Shown here: positions 9,742 to 19,521 of the stretch, piece by piece
Numbering within the stretch: the stretch's first letter is position 1
Layout of the letters: every line of letters begins with the position of its first letter
NCBI GenBank assembly: GCA_037833965.1
Contig: AP031353.1
Span: forward strand, 17,300,501-17,364,500
Source: Marchantia polymorpha subsp. ruderalis
Lineage: Eukaryota > Streptophyta > Marchantiopsida > Marchantiales > Marchantiaceae
Direction of reading: 5' to 3'
Length of the DNA stretch: 64,000 bases
Notes under the pieces: generated by a model
What the model was told of the DNA's origin: nothing
What the model saw: the letters and a program-made list of their open reading frames with translations, nothing else
The model's database searches: none
Made by a program: the position numbers and the translations under genes

Positions 9742-10746
9742 CGTAGTGCAGTGTAGTGCTAGGTAGGACTTAGAAGGTATAAAATAGTTCCAGGCGTTTT
9801 GCCTGGGGTTCTTTCCCATCAGAAGTGCAGATCAGGAACCCATTTCCTTTGCGTGTTTGTGTCCTTGAGTTCTGTCACCACGCACGAGGAGTTACAACTT
9901 AGCGTTCCGCATTTTGTAGCTGAAGGCCTTCGGCCGAATGTTCAGAGCTAGTACAGTGGTTAGAGACTTGAGTAGTTCGGATCTGCACCTGCGGGTGACT
10001 GCCGATGCTCAGAGCCAGTGACTAGTTAGATACTTGAACAGTTTCGCCCCTACACCTTCGAGTGTTTCTTTCTGATTGTACTCCTTGGGATTTTTCCCCT
10101 GAATGCCAAAGTGAAGTTTTGCTACTTCGTGTAAGCCTTGGTTGTAAATTCAGGTTACGCTGCAGCAGGTGCCTTGAGGGTAACCCCTGTAGTATTTCTG
10201 GGAATGACAAGTGCCTGAGAATTCAAACTCTTCAATAGACTGTTGTTGTGTTACTGGAATGTTTCACAGTGAGTCCTTTAGTGCGGACCTGTGTTCTCTG
10301 CGCGTTTTGTGAGTTGAGAGTGTTGTTCACCGCGTATGAGTGACTTCGATCCGAAGTAGGCAGTCCAAACCGGGTTTCCTACACTAGCAGCAAGCTAGTG
10401 GAAGCGTTGTAAAAGCCGGAGTTGGAAGTCACTACCCGCAGCTTTGCCGAGTGTGCTCGTGAGAGACTTTCCCCCTGAAATCTTGAAGTAGAGGTCCTAA
10501 CGGATCTCTGGGTTGTGTTTCTGTAGTTTCAGGTGTGTGTGTGTGTGTGTACGCTGCACTGTGCGACCTCCGAGTGCGCTCCGAGTGGACACTTGCAGTA
10601 TTTCTGGGAGTGACAGTCGCCTGAGAATTCAAACTCATCAATAGTCTGTTAAACGTGACACTTTGTACCCTGTGTGTTCCTCTGTCCCTGTGGGTTCGAC
10701 CTTTCTACCACTATATTGCAGTTTTAGCCTTTAGTGGGTTATTACA
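9742..10746 (+). other. 3' region of the inner E with TATA-like motif and internal duplication
   Basis: After the ORF stop there is GTATAAAATAG (about 9,777-9,787), then a small hairpin GGCGTTTTGCC. Two segments resemble each other: about 10,185-10,260 and about 10,595-10,665, both containing TTTCTGGGA.TGACA and CCTGAGAATTCAAACTC followed by TCAATAG.CTGTT. A (GT)n run lies at about 10,530-10,550. The last bases, GTGGGTTATTACA, form the 3' terminal repeat. The TATA motif downstream of the only ORF is odd and could mark a promoter reading toward the 3' end. Confidence 0.55.
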
Positions 10747-10751
10747 GAGAT
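10747..10751. repeat. target-site duplication GAGAT, right copy (inner E)
   Basis: This matches 5,340-5,344 and directly follows the terminal ATTACA of the inner E. Confidence 0.9.
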
Positions 10752-11515
10752 CCGTTAGGACCTCTACTTCAAGATTTCAGGGGGGAAAAGTCTCTCGCGA
10801 GCACACTCAGCGAAGCTGCGGGTAGTGACTTCCAACTCCGGCTTTTACAACACTTCCACTAGCTTGCTGCTAGTGTAGGAAACCCGGTTTGGACTGCCTA
10901 CTTCGGATCGAAGTCACTCATACGCGGTGAACAACACTCTCAACTCACAAAACGCGCAGAGAACACAGGTCCGCACTAAAGGACTCACTGTGAAACATTC
11001 CAGTAACACAACAACAGTCTATTGAAGAGTTTGAATTCTCAGGCACTTGTCATTCCCAGAAATACTACAGGGGTTACCCTCAAGGCACCTGCTGCAGCGT
11101 AACCTGAATTTACAACCAAGGCTTACACGAAGTAGCAAAACTTCACTTTGGCATTCAGGGGAAAAATCCCAAGGAGTACAATCAGAAAGAAACACTCGAA
11201 GGTGTAGGGGCGAAACTGTTCAAGTATCTAACTAGTCACTGGCTCTGAGCATCGGCAGTCACCCGCAGGTGCAGATCCGAACTACTCAAGTCTCTAACCA
11301 ATGGACTAGCTCTGAACATTCGGCCGAAGGCCTTCAGCTACAAAATGCGGAACGCTAAGTTGTAACTCCTCGTGCGTGGTGACAGAACTCAAGGACACAA
11401 ACACGCAAAGGAAATGGGTTCCTGATCTATACTTCTGATGGGAAAGAACCCCAGGCAAAACGCCTGGAACTATTTTATACCTTCTAAGTCCTACCTAGCA
11501 CTATACTGCACTACG

Positions 11516-14500
11516 CTACACGCCTGCACGGAACCACGCTACACTACACTCCGCGGAACCTGTACTACGTCTCCTGCGCGGCCGACTGCCGCGCACTAAC
11601 TCCCTACCCTGCCAATCTTCTGCTCGACTGCGCAGTCCCAAACGCTGCAACGCCGCGGACACCTCCACTTCGAGGGCGGACATGGTATCCTGTGCCTTCG
11701 ACAGAAAGGCATCGAGTTTCTTTGCTACCTTCCGCCGACTCCTACTGTCGCCTGACAACAACCCAGCTGCGCGCAATTCAAACTCACGCAGTGTGAGTTT
11801 CTCCTGCGCCTTCACTTCCCAGTGGGCGTAGCCCTTGAGACAGTGGGCGACTCGCCTCGCCGTCTCCACCTTCGTGCGATCCGCCTCCTTCCTGCGATCC
11901 TCTTCAATTATCACTAATTGCGATTCGGCTTCAGCACGTTGCGCTCTCAATTCGCCACACTCTGACTGTAACCTGCGGATTAACTCTTCATCCGCCTGCC
12001 GTGCGAGCTGACATTGTTCCAACAACCGCGTCTGTCGCACGAGCTCCTCTGACAAAATCCGATTCTGGGCCTGCTCAGAATTGAGTGCTTCCTTGACCTT
12101 CACCTGCTCCTTGGTGAGCTCGTCCAGTTTCTCATCCTTCATCTTCTCGGAGTGCTTGTAGAATTTCTGATTAAGCTTATACTGACCCCACAAGCATGCA
12201 TGCTTCTCCTTTAATTCCCTCAACTCCTGGTCCACTCTAGCTAATAGCTTGCTGGTGTGGACTTTAGTGCGAGTCCGCCTGCGCACTAACTCGATGTAAG
12301 ATCCCGGCTGGAGTGGGTCGGCGTATTTATCGACCTTGCGATCCAAGTACCTCAGAAACGGAATCACCTGCTCAGAGAGCGCCGCCGCCGGCGCTCCAAC
12401 AATTTCCTCCTCCTCCTCCTCGGTGTCTTCTGCTCCTGACATTTCTTCCGTGGAGCCTCCGTCGTCATCATCCGAGTGGAGAATTTCAGTCGCCATTGAT
12501 TGCGTCGGCGACTGCCCCGAGTGGGGCTGCACGTCGTCGACGTGTGCTGCCTGCGAAGGCACGGCTGCAGCCTCGCTGCTCGTCGCCAAAATGTCTAAGG
12601 CGGAAGGCGAATGTACCCGTGCGGCATCCCCGTCGCTCGCTTGTTGGTTGTCTACCGCGTCCTCTCTGCCGCCGTCGCCCGCCGCCGAAGGCGATCGAGC
12701 GGAGGGTGGCTGCGCGGGGTTTGATTGCGCATCGCGCATCGAAATTTCATCCCGCGGACAGTCACTCCGCTCCACCGTCTGTTGCTGCTCCCTTGATCGG
12801 TCCGTGGGGGCTGTGCCCGGCCCGTGCGCAGGCGCAATTGCCGGCGCCTTGTCCGCCGCAGGCGTAGCGCCGCGGACATCTATCGCCAAAGGCGACATGG
12901 CCGGGGGCCGCTCGCCCGATGTACCTTGGCCTATAGGCCCTACCGCCGAAGGCGCATCTATCGGCGGACTTCCCGCCGATGGTGCGGCCTCCGCACGCTC
13001 CCTGCTCGTATCTCCTCGGCTCGAAGGCCCTGGCGCCGAAGGCGCAAATTGCGGCGCGTGGTGCGCCGGAGGGTCTGGCCCCGAGGGCCGGTGTCTCGTA
13101 GGCGGTTCTTCCGCCGGCTCCTTCCCCTTCCTACGTTGGAACGGGGGTGATTCTTGCCTGTGCACAGGCGGCACGTGTTGAGGTGTCCTGTGCACAGGCG
13201 ACCTGTGCACAGGCGAGCGCCTGTGCACAGGCGGACTGCTCCTTCCCACGCGTAAGCCTAGATCCACGTCCACTTGTGATCGCCTGTCCGCGGAGGCTCG
13301 TCCGTCCGCGGAGGCTCGTCCGTCCGCGGAGGCTCGTCTGTGCGCAAACGGAACATCTGTCCGCATCGCCCGTGGTAACTCCGGAGGCCCTTGGCCCGTA
13401 GGCGGCCTCTCTCCCGTCGAGGTTGCAGCGTGGCCCGTTGCTCCTGCGGTCGTCCGCGCTTCCTCATGCCTCTCTGGCGACGCACTCCCTATCTCCGTCG
13501 CAATTGTCGCCGTGTCCGCACTGTCGGCTGGTAACACCAGTCTGCGTGCCTTCTGCTTCGGCCGGCTGTATGGCTCGCACAGCGGCCGCGGTCGAATGGG
13601 AGCAGAGGGTTCTTGATGCTGCTCCTCTTCAGACTCTTCCCTCCATCGCCGCTTCCGCGGCACTCGTGCTGCAGGAGTGTGTCTCCCTTCGTCCCTCCGC
13701 CTTGATGGGGTAGAAGTTGGTGACTCCTCTGCATAAGTGTCGACCTCATTCTCCCGCACATACTTTCCGGGATGGTCGATGGACAATGGCGGAAAATGTT
13801 CAAGCTCCGCCGCTGTCAAACAATTCCGCTGTCGATAAAAATTGATGAGGAAAGGAGAAAGATGGTTTAGAGTTCCCCCCTTCTCCTCAAACGCGTGCTG
13901 TCGCATCACCCTGTGCAGGATGCTCGCCCAGTGAATTGGAGTTCTCTCGATGACGCACTCCACAAAAGAGACCTGCCACAATGTGATGTAGCAGGCGCGG
14001 TGCGGCTGCAGTAATTGCATCAGCGCCGCGGACAAAGTCCGGCGAAATCGATCCTTGTAATCACGGGTCCTGTACCCATTCTTGGTAGACCTCCCGGTCT
14101 TGAACAGCTCCACAAATTGCGCCTCTTCCTGCTTGGTCACCTTGATGCTCTCACTGTCGAAAAGGAGATGCCCTGGCATGCCAGCACATCTTCCCAACGC
14201 CTGCGCCCAATCTTGGACTGTCCACCGATCAACATGCGGACGCAATCCGCGCGAGGGTGGTCCCTGTGGCTCTAGCCACTCGCGCACCATATTCGCACAG
14301 ATGTAGTTCCATCCCCATAGCAAGAAATCGAGCTTTCTTGCTATTAAGCGCTCCTCGAAAGCGCGCAGCCCGTTCTGTGGTAGGCGAAGTGGCACCATCC
14401 GCAATCTGCTTGGTCTCGTCATTGCGTTCCTGGGGTTCGCTCGCCCGCTCATTCTACTTCCGCACTGCCCGCGCTTCTTTCTCTCTCGGCAAACTCTAAT

Positions 14501-14674
14501 CGCCCTCAATTCCAAATCACGCGCATTCACTTCTCCCTCAATCAACAAGAAATCTCCTGTGCGACGACGTCGAGAATGTTCCGCAGCCAGCAGATGGATG
14601 CGCGCAGCGCGCACAAGAGATTGGAATCGCGAATTCAAGAATGGGACGTTCTCCGCCGCCCGGTCGAAGGTCAT
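11516..14674 (-). CDS. E element protein, outer copy
   Basis: Uninterrupted ORF of 1,052 codons starting at ATG 14,674, nearly identical to the 6,589-9,741 protein with scattered substitutions and small in-frame length differences in the low-complexity middle (an extra SADGR unit, one fewer PVH unit, an added Gln). The Trp-rich N-terminal domain, acidic run, coiled coil and basic tail are all kept. The frame stays open although the element itself is interrupted downstream of the stop by the inner E. The insertion lies in the 3' region, so the coding part was spared but the normal 3' end was removed by 5.4 kb. Confidence 0.8.
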   Translation of the reverse strand: MTFDRAAENVPFLNSRFQSLVRAARIHLLAAEHSRRRRTGDFLLIEGEVNARDLELRAIRVCRERKKRGQCGSRMSGRANPRNAMTRPSRLRMVPLRLPQNGLRAFEERLIARKLDFLLWGWNYICANMVREWLEPQGPPSRGLRPHVDRWTVQDWAQALGRCAGMPGHLLFDSESIKVTKQEEAQFVELFKTGRSTKNGYRTRDYKDRFRRTLSAALMQLLQPHRACYITLWQVSFVECVIERTPIHWASILHRVMRQHAFEEKGGTLNHLSPFLINFYRQRNCLTAAELEHFPPLSIDHPGKYVRENEVDTYAEESPTSTPSRRRDEGRHTPAARVPRKRRWREESEEEQHQEPSAPIRPRPLCEPYSRPKQKARRLVLPADSADTATIATEIGSASPERHEEARTTAGATGHAATSTGERPPTGQGPPELPRAMRTDVPFAHRRASADGRASADGRASADRRSQVDVDLGLRVGRSSPPVHRRSPVHRSPVHRTPQHVPPVHRQESPPFQRRKGKEPAEEPPTRHRPSGPDPPAHHAPQFAPSAPGPSSRGDTSRERAEAAPSAGSPPIDAPSAVGPIGQGTSGERPPAMSPLAIDVRGATPAADKAPAIAPAHGPGTAPTDRSREQQQTVERSDCPRDEISMRDAQSNPAQPPSARSPSAAGDGGREDAVDNQQASDGDAARVHSPSALDILATSSEAAAVPSQAAHVDDVQPHSGQSPTQSMATEILHSDDDDGGSTEEMSGAEDTEEEEEEIVGAPAAALSEQVIPFLRYLDRKVDKYADPLQPGSYIELVRRRTRTKVHTSKLLARVDQELRELKEKHACLWGQYKLNQKFYKHSEKMKDEKLDELTKEQVKVKEALNSEQAQNRILSEELVRQTRLLEQCQLARQADEELIRRLQSECGELRAQRAEAESQLVIIEEDRRKEADRTKVETARRVAHCLKGYAHWEVKAQEKLTLREFELRAAGLLSGDSRSRRKVAKKLDAFLSKAQDTMSALEVEVSAALQRLGLRSRAEDWQGRELVRGSRPRRRRSTGSAECSVAWFRAGV
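13140..13340 (-). repeat. in-frame palindromic repeats inside the outer E ORF
   Basis: The same GTGCAC-centred palindromes and TCCGCGGACGG units as in the inner copy, with a different unit count (three SADGR-type units here against two full ones there). Confidence 0.75.
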
Positions 14675-15921
14675 GGTCGGCTCTTGCTCGTGAAGAACGT
14701 CTCACTTGATGGCCGCGCCGGCTGTACGCTGGAACGGTCTTCGCTCTCACGCGCGGCTTCACGCTCCGCCGTCGTCGATTAAACTCTCACGCTCGAATTG
14801 GCGGATTTGAACTCCGCGAGCGTATTACCCCGCGGACATGCGGGCGTAGCGCCGAAGGCGAGTTTTCCGCCTTGCGCGGTACACTTGTTCGTACCGCCCC
14901 TCGGCCAATCCCCCTCTGCCTTGACGCGTGTGTCCGCATGTCGGACAAAAGTTCAACTCCTGCCTGTGCGCAGGCAAGAGCCTCGGCGGATGCTCCGCCG
15001 GCGCGGAACTTGAACATCCTCCTGTGCATAGGCGTCCGCCTGTGCGCAGGCGAATTCCGTGCGCGGCGTCGCGCTGGCGCGGAAGGCGTTGACCGTGGTC
15101 AGCCGTCTCCGTCCAGTCTGTCCGTCCCTTGTCTCTTCGTCGGCGCTTCCGCCGCCGCAACTCCGTCCGTCCAAGAGCGCATCCACCCGTCCCGTCCGCA
15201 TAGTCCGTACCGATTTGATTACTCTGGCGGCTCTTCCGCCGTACGTGGCGCTGCGCTGGCTCGGAAGGCGCCGTACACTTTCTACCTCACAAGGCGCATT
15301 TCTAGGGCCCAAGGCGGATTTTCCGCCGACGCCGAAGCGCTTGTGCACAGGCGAGCGCCTGTGCGTAGGCGGACTTCGCGCCTCGCCTAACCCTACTTCG
15401 CCTGTGCACAGGCGAACGCCTTCGTCCGCGCATAGGACAAAACTTGATTCCCCCTTCCGCGTAGGCGGAATTCGCGCCGGTGGCGAACTCATTCCGCCGT
15501 AGGCGACCGCCTCCGTTTCTTCCAATAGTGATAACTCCCTAAGTCCTCATCCGTTCCAAGCGTTCTTGGGCTCGTTGGAATCAGTGCGTTGAGCTCTTTC
15601 CAACGGGACCCTAACTTGGTCAAGGCGCCCGAGGGTTGACCTAATTATGGAGGATTTCCCTACCGCCGCGGACGCAACCTCCGAATGCGGGTTTTGCGCC
15701 TTGCGTCGTAGGGGTCCTAACTGCAGAGCTCGCAGGGAGGGTGGTGCCTGTCCTTACTGCTGCACCCCAAATCCCAGATTCTACAAGATCCCTCGAGAAT
15801 CCCCGCGATCTTCCGGATTCACTCCGTTTTGATGTACCGAAGGCTATTTACAATGCTGCCAGGGTACAGTTTTCCAAAAATGTTTTAATTTCCTCAAAAT
15901 TGCCAAAAGTGGGGTACCACA

Positions 15922-15926
15922 ATGTA
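15922..15926. repeat. target-site duplication ATGTA, right copy (outer E)
   Basis: Matches 5,091-5,095 and directly follows ..GGTACCACA, the 5' end of the outer E read on the minus strand. Confidence 0.9.
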
Positions 15927-16185
15927 ACTATGGTGTCCGTGCATTAAACGATGTCTTCACCCGATCATAAATCATGCAACATGATACTAATCGTTGTACT
16001 TGAGTATGCATACCACGCCACCAATACTGATCAAGGAGTAAGCTGTATGTACGCTTCACTCAAAAATGTCCCAAATCCTCATGAGTATGCATACCACGCC
16101 ACCAATACTGATCAAGGAGTAAGCTGTATGTACGCTTCACTCCAAAATGTCCCAAATCCTCATGAGCATGTTGCACGATGAGTGC
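15927..16185 (-). pseudogene. integrase zinc-binding (HHCC) region, left half of the split gene
   Basis: The minus strand encodes a His-containing stretch (HEDLGHFGVKR, then YWWRGMH) followed by a C-C-x-x-Y-D-R-V segment, the usual N-terminal zinc-binding module of Ty3/gypsy integrases; the second Cys position appears changed. The stretch from the first His to just before the Cys pair is present twice as an 81-bp in-frame tandem copy, and the more C-terminal copy has a stop. The frame then runs through SFNARTP-stop-LH to the insertion point and resumes at 5,095. Confidence 0.75.
16002..16163. repeat. 81-bp tandem duplication (two copies)
   Basis: Two nearly identical 81-bp units start at 16,002 and 16,083 (GAGTATGCATACCACGCC...). 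81 bp is 27 codons, so the integrase frame is kept. The copies differ at very few positions. Confidence 0.9.
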
Positions 16186-16188
16186 TCT

Positions 16189-16458
16189 CTAAGCTGGATG
16201 CAAAACTACTCGTACCTTTCCGTACTCCCACACTTGGAGAACATGTGATCCCTCCAATCGATATCTTTTCGCCCGTTGGAGAACACGATGTTGCTCCTTG
16301 GCACCCACTGTGCCTTGCACCATACTGGTCCGTAGTAATTCCAACACTAAGGCATCATCGTGAATATCACGTTGATCCGTAGCACCATCTTCAACCTCAG
16401 GATCTAAAGATTGATCATCCACTCTTTGACTAAAGCAAGATGTCAAGTGGTACTCCAC
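16189..16458 (-). pseudogene. pol linker between RNase H and integrase
   Basis: An open 89-codon stretch on the minus strand with the segment DIHDDALVLELLRT and a C-terminal LEGSHVLQVWEYGKVRVV lies between RNase H and the integrase zinc region, where Ty3/gypsy elements have a connecting segment. No catalytic residues are expected here. Confidence 0.6.
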
Positions 16459-16459
16459 A

Positions 16460-16900
16460 CTAGAGTCTCAACACAACAAACACATGAAGACAGATGCATG
16501 CCAACCGGACACCATCTCTTCATCAGTCTCACCATGCCATCTAGCTCTAGTGTCATACTCCTAGCTAATGCACGAGTTTCGACTTAGACCGTTGACATCC
16601 AAGTTTGCAATTCAAGATCTATGCACCACTTCGAAGTCATACTCCAATAAGATGAAAGCCCATAGTGCAAGCTTCCCTATGAGCTTGTCAAACTTCATTA
16701 ACCACTTCAGCGGCTGGTGATCAATGACAAGGGTAAACTGCGTATCAAACAAGTAACACCTAAAGTGTGCCACTGCTCACACTGCTGCCAAACACTCTTC
16801 CTCGTACGAACTATATTGCGACTCCGCTCCACTGTTCAAACAACTAGCATACGCAATCATAAATTTCTTGCCTTCATCATCACACTACGTCAACACGGCT
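16460..16900 (-). pseudogene. RNase H domain of the gypsy pol
   Basis: The minus strand reads IAYASCLNSGAESQYSSYEEE, then CLAAV-stop-AVAHFRCYL, then FTLVIDHQPLKWLM and a WAFILLEYDF stretch. This is the typical RNase H pattern of Ty3/gypsy elements (S..YSxxExE and TDHxPL; here IDHQPL). The TGA inside CLAAV(W)AV fits TGG to TGA. Confidence 0.8.
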
Positions 16901-17055
16901 CCAAGTCCCAACATACTTCAATCAATGTGCAACTGGTATGGGCGACCTTTGATGGATCTTCTCAAAATGGGAGCGGTCACCAATCTAACCTTGAGCTCAA
17001 CAAAGGCTCTCTCCAGTTCATCTTTCCATTGCCATTCTTGATCTGACTTCAACAA

Positions 17056-18030
17056 CTATTTTAAAGGTTTGGCTATAGCGCTAAACTCCTTCACATATCT
17101 CCGATAGTAGTTTGCCAAGTCCATGAATGCAAAAACTCTACTCACATCCCTTGGACAAGGGATGTGTGCGATAGCCTCCACCTTTGCTTGCTGAACTTCC
17201 AAATCACCTAGGTAGATCACATGACTCAAGTATGCAACGCTTTCTTGGAAGAACTTACACTTCCCTAGATGTAATTGCAGACCATGAGCCTTCAATCACT
17301 CAAACACAATCAGCAATTGAATCTGGTGTTGCTCCACTATGTACCTAAACACCAAGATATCATCAATGTAACATTTGACAAAATCCAACCTTGCTAGGAT
17401 TTTGTCCATAGCCATCTAAAACTTGGCAGGAGCATTCTTCAACGCAAAGGGTAAGAATCGCCATTGATATAAACAATCATTGCCAGGAGAGTTAACGCTC
17501 CAAAACGCTGTCTTGACCTTGTACTCCTTTCGAATCGGCAACTGATGATATCCTGCCCGAAGAGCCAAAGTACTAAAAATTCTTGCATGTCCCACCACAT
17601 CAATGATCTACTCATACTTATCGGACTTCGTCTGTCGATTGATATGATGGTAGACTCCACACATTCGCCTATCCGTGCAATTGCCATGTACATGCTTCTT
17701 CACTTACATGACAGTGACTGACGCATACTCACTATGCGACAACTCCACTAACCCAGCCTCCAATAATTCCAACGTCCTACTCCGAATCAAGTCCCTGTCC
17801 ATATCACTATATCGATAGGGACGACGAAAGATTGACGTATCACTACCCAACTCTATCCGTATGCCTGGTCTTATCAAAGAAACTAGCTCCTTCATGTCAA
17901 AGGCAAAATAATTTCTATAGGCACGTAGGAATTGTGTCAACTGTTGTCTCTCTCCTCTTGTGATCTGGAGATCAATCAATGGCACCCAATCCTTCTCTAT
18001 AGGCACACTAGAGGAAAACGACTTTGTCAC
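17056..18030 (-). pseudogene. reverse transcriptase of the gypsy element
   Basis: Three open pieces in order on the minus strand: 18,030-17,704 (N-terminal part, RPYRYSDMDRDLIRSRTLELLEAGLV), about 17,600-17,416 (STLALRAGYHQLPIR and LPFALKNAPAKF), and 17,295-17,056 (LHLGKCKFF, then a YYRRYVKEFSAIAKPL connection). Between the last two lies the catalytic YIDD at 17,359-17,370, still intact. Stops and frame changes separate the pieces, so no functional enzyme is made. Confidence 0.85.
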
Positions 18031-18170
18031 TGGTTGCTATGCAACCTCTTCCAAAGAATCGATACGGCTCTACGTACCCTCTTTTAGACCAACCTCCACG
18101 CGAAAAACTCATCTAACTACATGAATTGGACTGCAACTCTACCAAGCCCTCTCGTCGCGAATCAAAAACT

Positions 18171-19521
18171 CTAAGGGTGACAATAATGTCGCTTGTCGCC
18201 CCTAGCCATTGTCTCTACCAACCCGATAGACAATGGGCTAAATAATGATGTAGTAATCATCAAATATGAGCGCATACGTCGTTGTTCAGCCAAATCCAGG
18301 CTCACAATCGAAGTAAGACAGTTCAAATCCATAGCTTGATCCATAAATTGCTGACGTGAAGCCTCTGAAACTGACAGAGTCTGGATTGTGCCGGTAAAAA
18401 AATCCCATGGCACGCTCGTGCTCATGTGCGTTGGGTTCCATCAAACGGTGCATACAGGTATCCCATAGCAGCCTAGGACTACCAACCCTATAAGCATGTG
18501 ATGCGGGAAAACTCACAAACGTGGATAACGCCATCCGAGGTTGTCCCACTTGATTCATCATCGCCATAGGTGACTGATCACCAACCCTCACCAACTATGA
18601 ACTTCGCCCAACATCTAGAATGTTGTACACTGTGAGAGCATGATCGCATGACACACAGTCATATGCTTACCTCAAGATCTTCCTTGGCAACATATTTGTC
18701 CATCACAAACGTGATCGATGTGTCCATGAGTCAACTCTTGCTGCATCGAGCAAAACAGCTGGTCCAATCCACGACCGTACCTAATGTACACTCGCCATCA
18801 ACTGTGTCTGAGTGTCATCCAACAATGGTACATTCTCTACGATGTACGTTAGAGGACTTGCCTGATATACCTGGAGATGACATAACACACGTAACATCTC
18901 CCAAAACATACGAGATCTAGGATCGTGCAGCCCTGCTCCATGACATGCACGTGTGTGATCCTAGCATGACCACCCTGCTATCATCAGCTCAATGTGGCAA
19001 ACCCGATCGAGGTCTAGCGCCTCCAAGAATGAAAGATCTTAAGTCAAGGTCTTCTCATATCCTCAAACAGAAGATCGTGGCAACAAGAAAGTATAACTCT
19101 GCATCAATTGTGGAACATGTTGTGTGAAAACTCGATGTGTAGTCTCATCATTCTCAACATACAAGTATTTGCTTACAAGAATACCTTATTGCAACACTAC
19201 AGCCAAACCTGTGTTGATCCCACCAAAAAGATCCAACACACCCTCTACGCAATACCCCCATGCAATAGTTGTAGTGACCAATGACAATAGCACGCGAGTA
19301 TCACAACAAGGCTGACAATCTTGAGATGTTTCTATCTCCTCATGTAAAGAAGCCTCACTCCAAGCTTTCTTCACCAACCTATCAGCCTCTTGGTGCATCT
19401 CATGGCAAGAACGCCAAAGTTGAACATTTATGGAAGAGTGCACTTTCGCCGCAATGCTCACAATCTGCTCCACAACTTCATAGGCTAGAGTGTTGTCGGC
19501 TGACATGTTGCCCTCTTGCAA
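18171..19521 (-). pseudogene. cytosine-C5 DNA methyltransferase-like domain (Dnmt3-like order) inside the retrotransposon pol
   Basis: Between protease and reverse transcriptase the minus strand encodes, in canonical unpermuted order: motif I DLFGGINTG (Asp at 19,231-19,233), motif II YLYVENDE, motif IV IAGWSC-stop (Cys codon 18,964-18,966, stop 18,961-18,963), motif VI YIVENVP (ENV at 18,829-18,837), motif VIII THRSRL-stop-WTN (about 18,694-18,726), and a C-terminal part with HERAMGFFTG and SEASRQQFMDQAMDLN. That end resembles the ERxxGF..R.LLG stretch of Dnmt3 enzymes. About eight in-frame stops and a frameshift at the A-run 18,396-18,402 inactivate it. The catalytic Cys codon survives, but the preceding Pro is Ser and the following Gln is a stop. 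DRM-type plant enzymes have permuted motifs, so this is not a copy of one. It could have methylated element or host DNA when intact. Confidence 0.85.

Larger units (their letters stand above)
5345..10746 (+). mobile_element. inner E element, complete
   Basis: This 5,402-bp element runs from TGTGGTACCCCAC to GTGGGTTATTACA and is flanked by GAGAT duplications. It inserted about 250 bp from the 3' end of the outer E in opposite orientation, so the two copies form a giant inverted repeat. Its parts are a GC-rich 5' region of about 1.2 kb with many palindromes, one ORF (6,589-9,741), and a 1-kb 3' region with a TATA-like motif and an internal repeat. Both ORFs are intact and nearly identical, so the insertions are young. 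Being the inserted copy, the inner element is younger than the outer one at this site. Confidence 0.9.
5096..15921 (-). mobile_element. outer E element (interrupted by the inner E)
   Basis: On the minus strand it starts TGTGGTACCCCAC at 15,921 and ends ..GTGGGTTATTACA at 5,096, with 5-bp target duplications (ATGTA) on both sides. Without the inner copy it is about 5.4 kb: 15,921-10,747 plus 5,344-5,096. The ends are TG..CA and form an imperfect inverted repeat (TGTggTAcCCCACT against TGTaaTAaCCCACT, 11 of 14 identical). I find no direct terminal repeats, so it is not a standard LTR element. It carries one long ORF (14,674-11,516) and GC-rich 5' sequence full of short palindromes. No transposase, integrase or reverse transcriptase is visible, so it is presumably moved by another element. 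Confidence 0.85.

Noticed and set aside
5096-10746. E as a normal LTR retrotransposon with 5,096-5,344 and 10,506-10,746 as LTRs
   Set aside because: These two blocks are in opposite orientation, and the left block belongs to the outer element as shown by the GAGAT duplication, so they are not direct repeats of one element.
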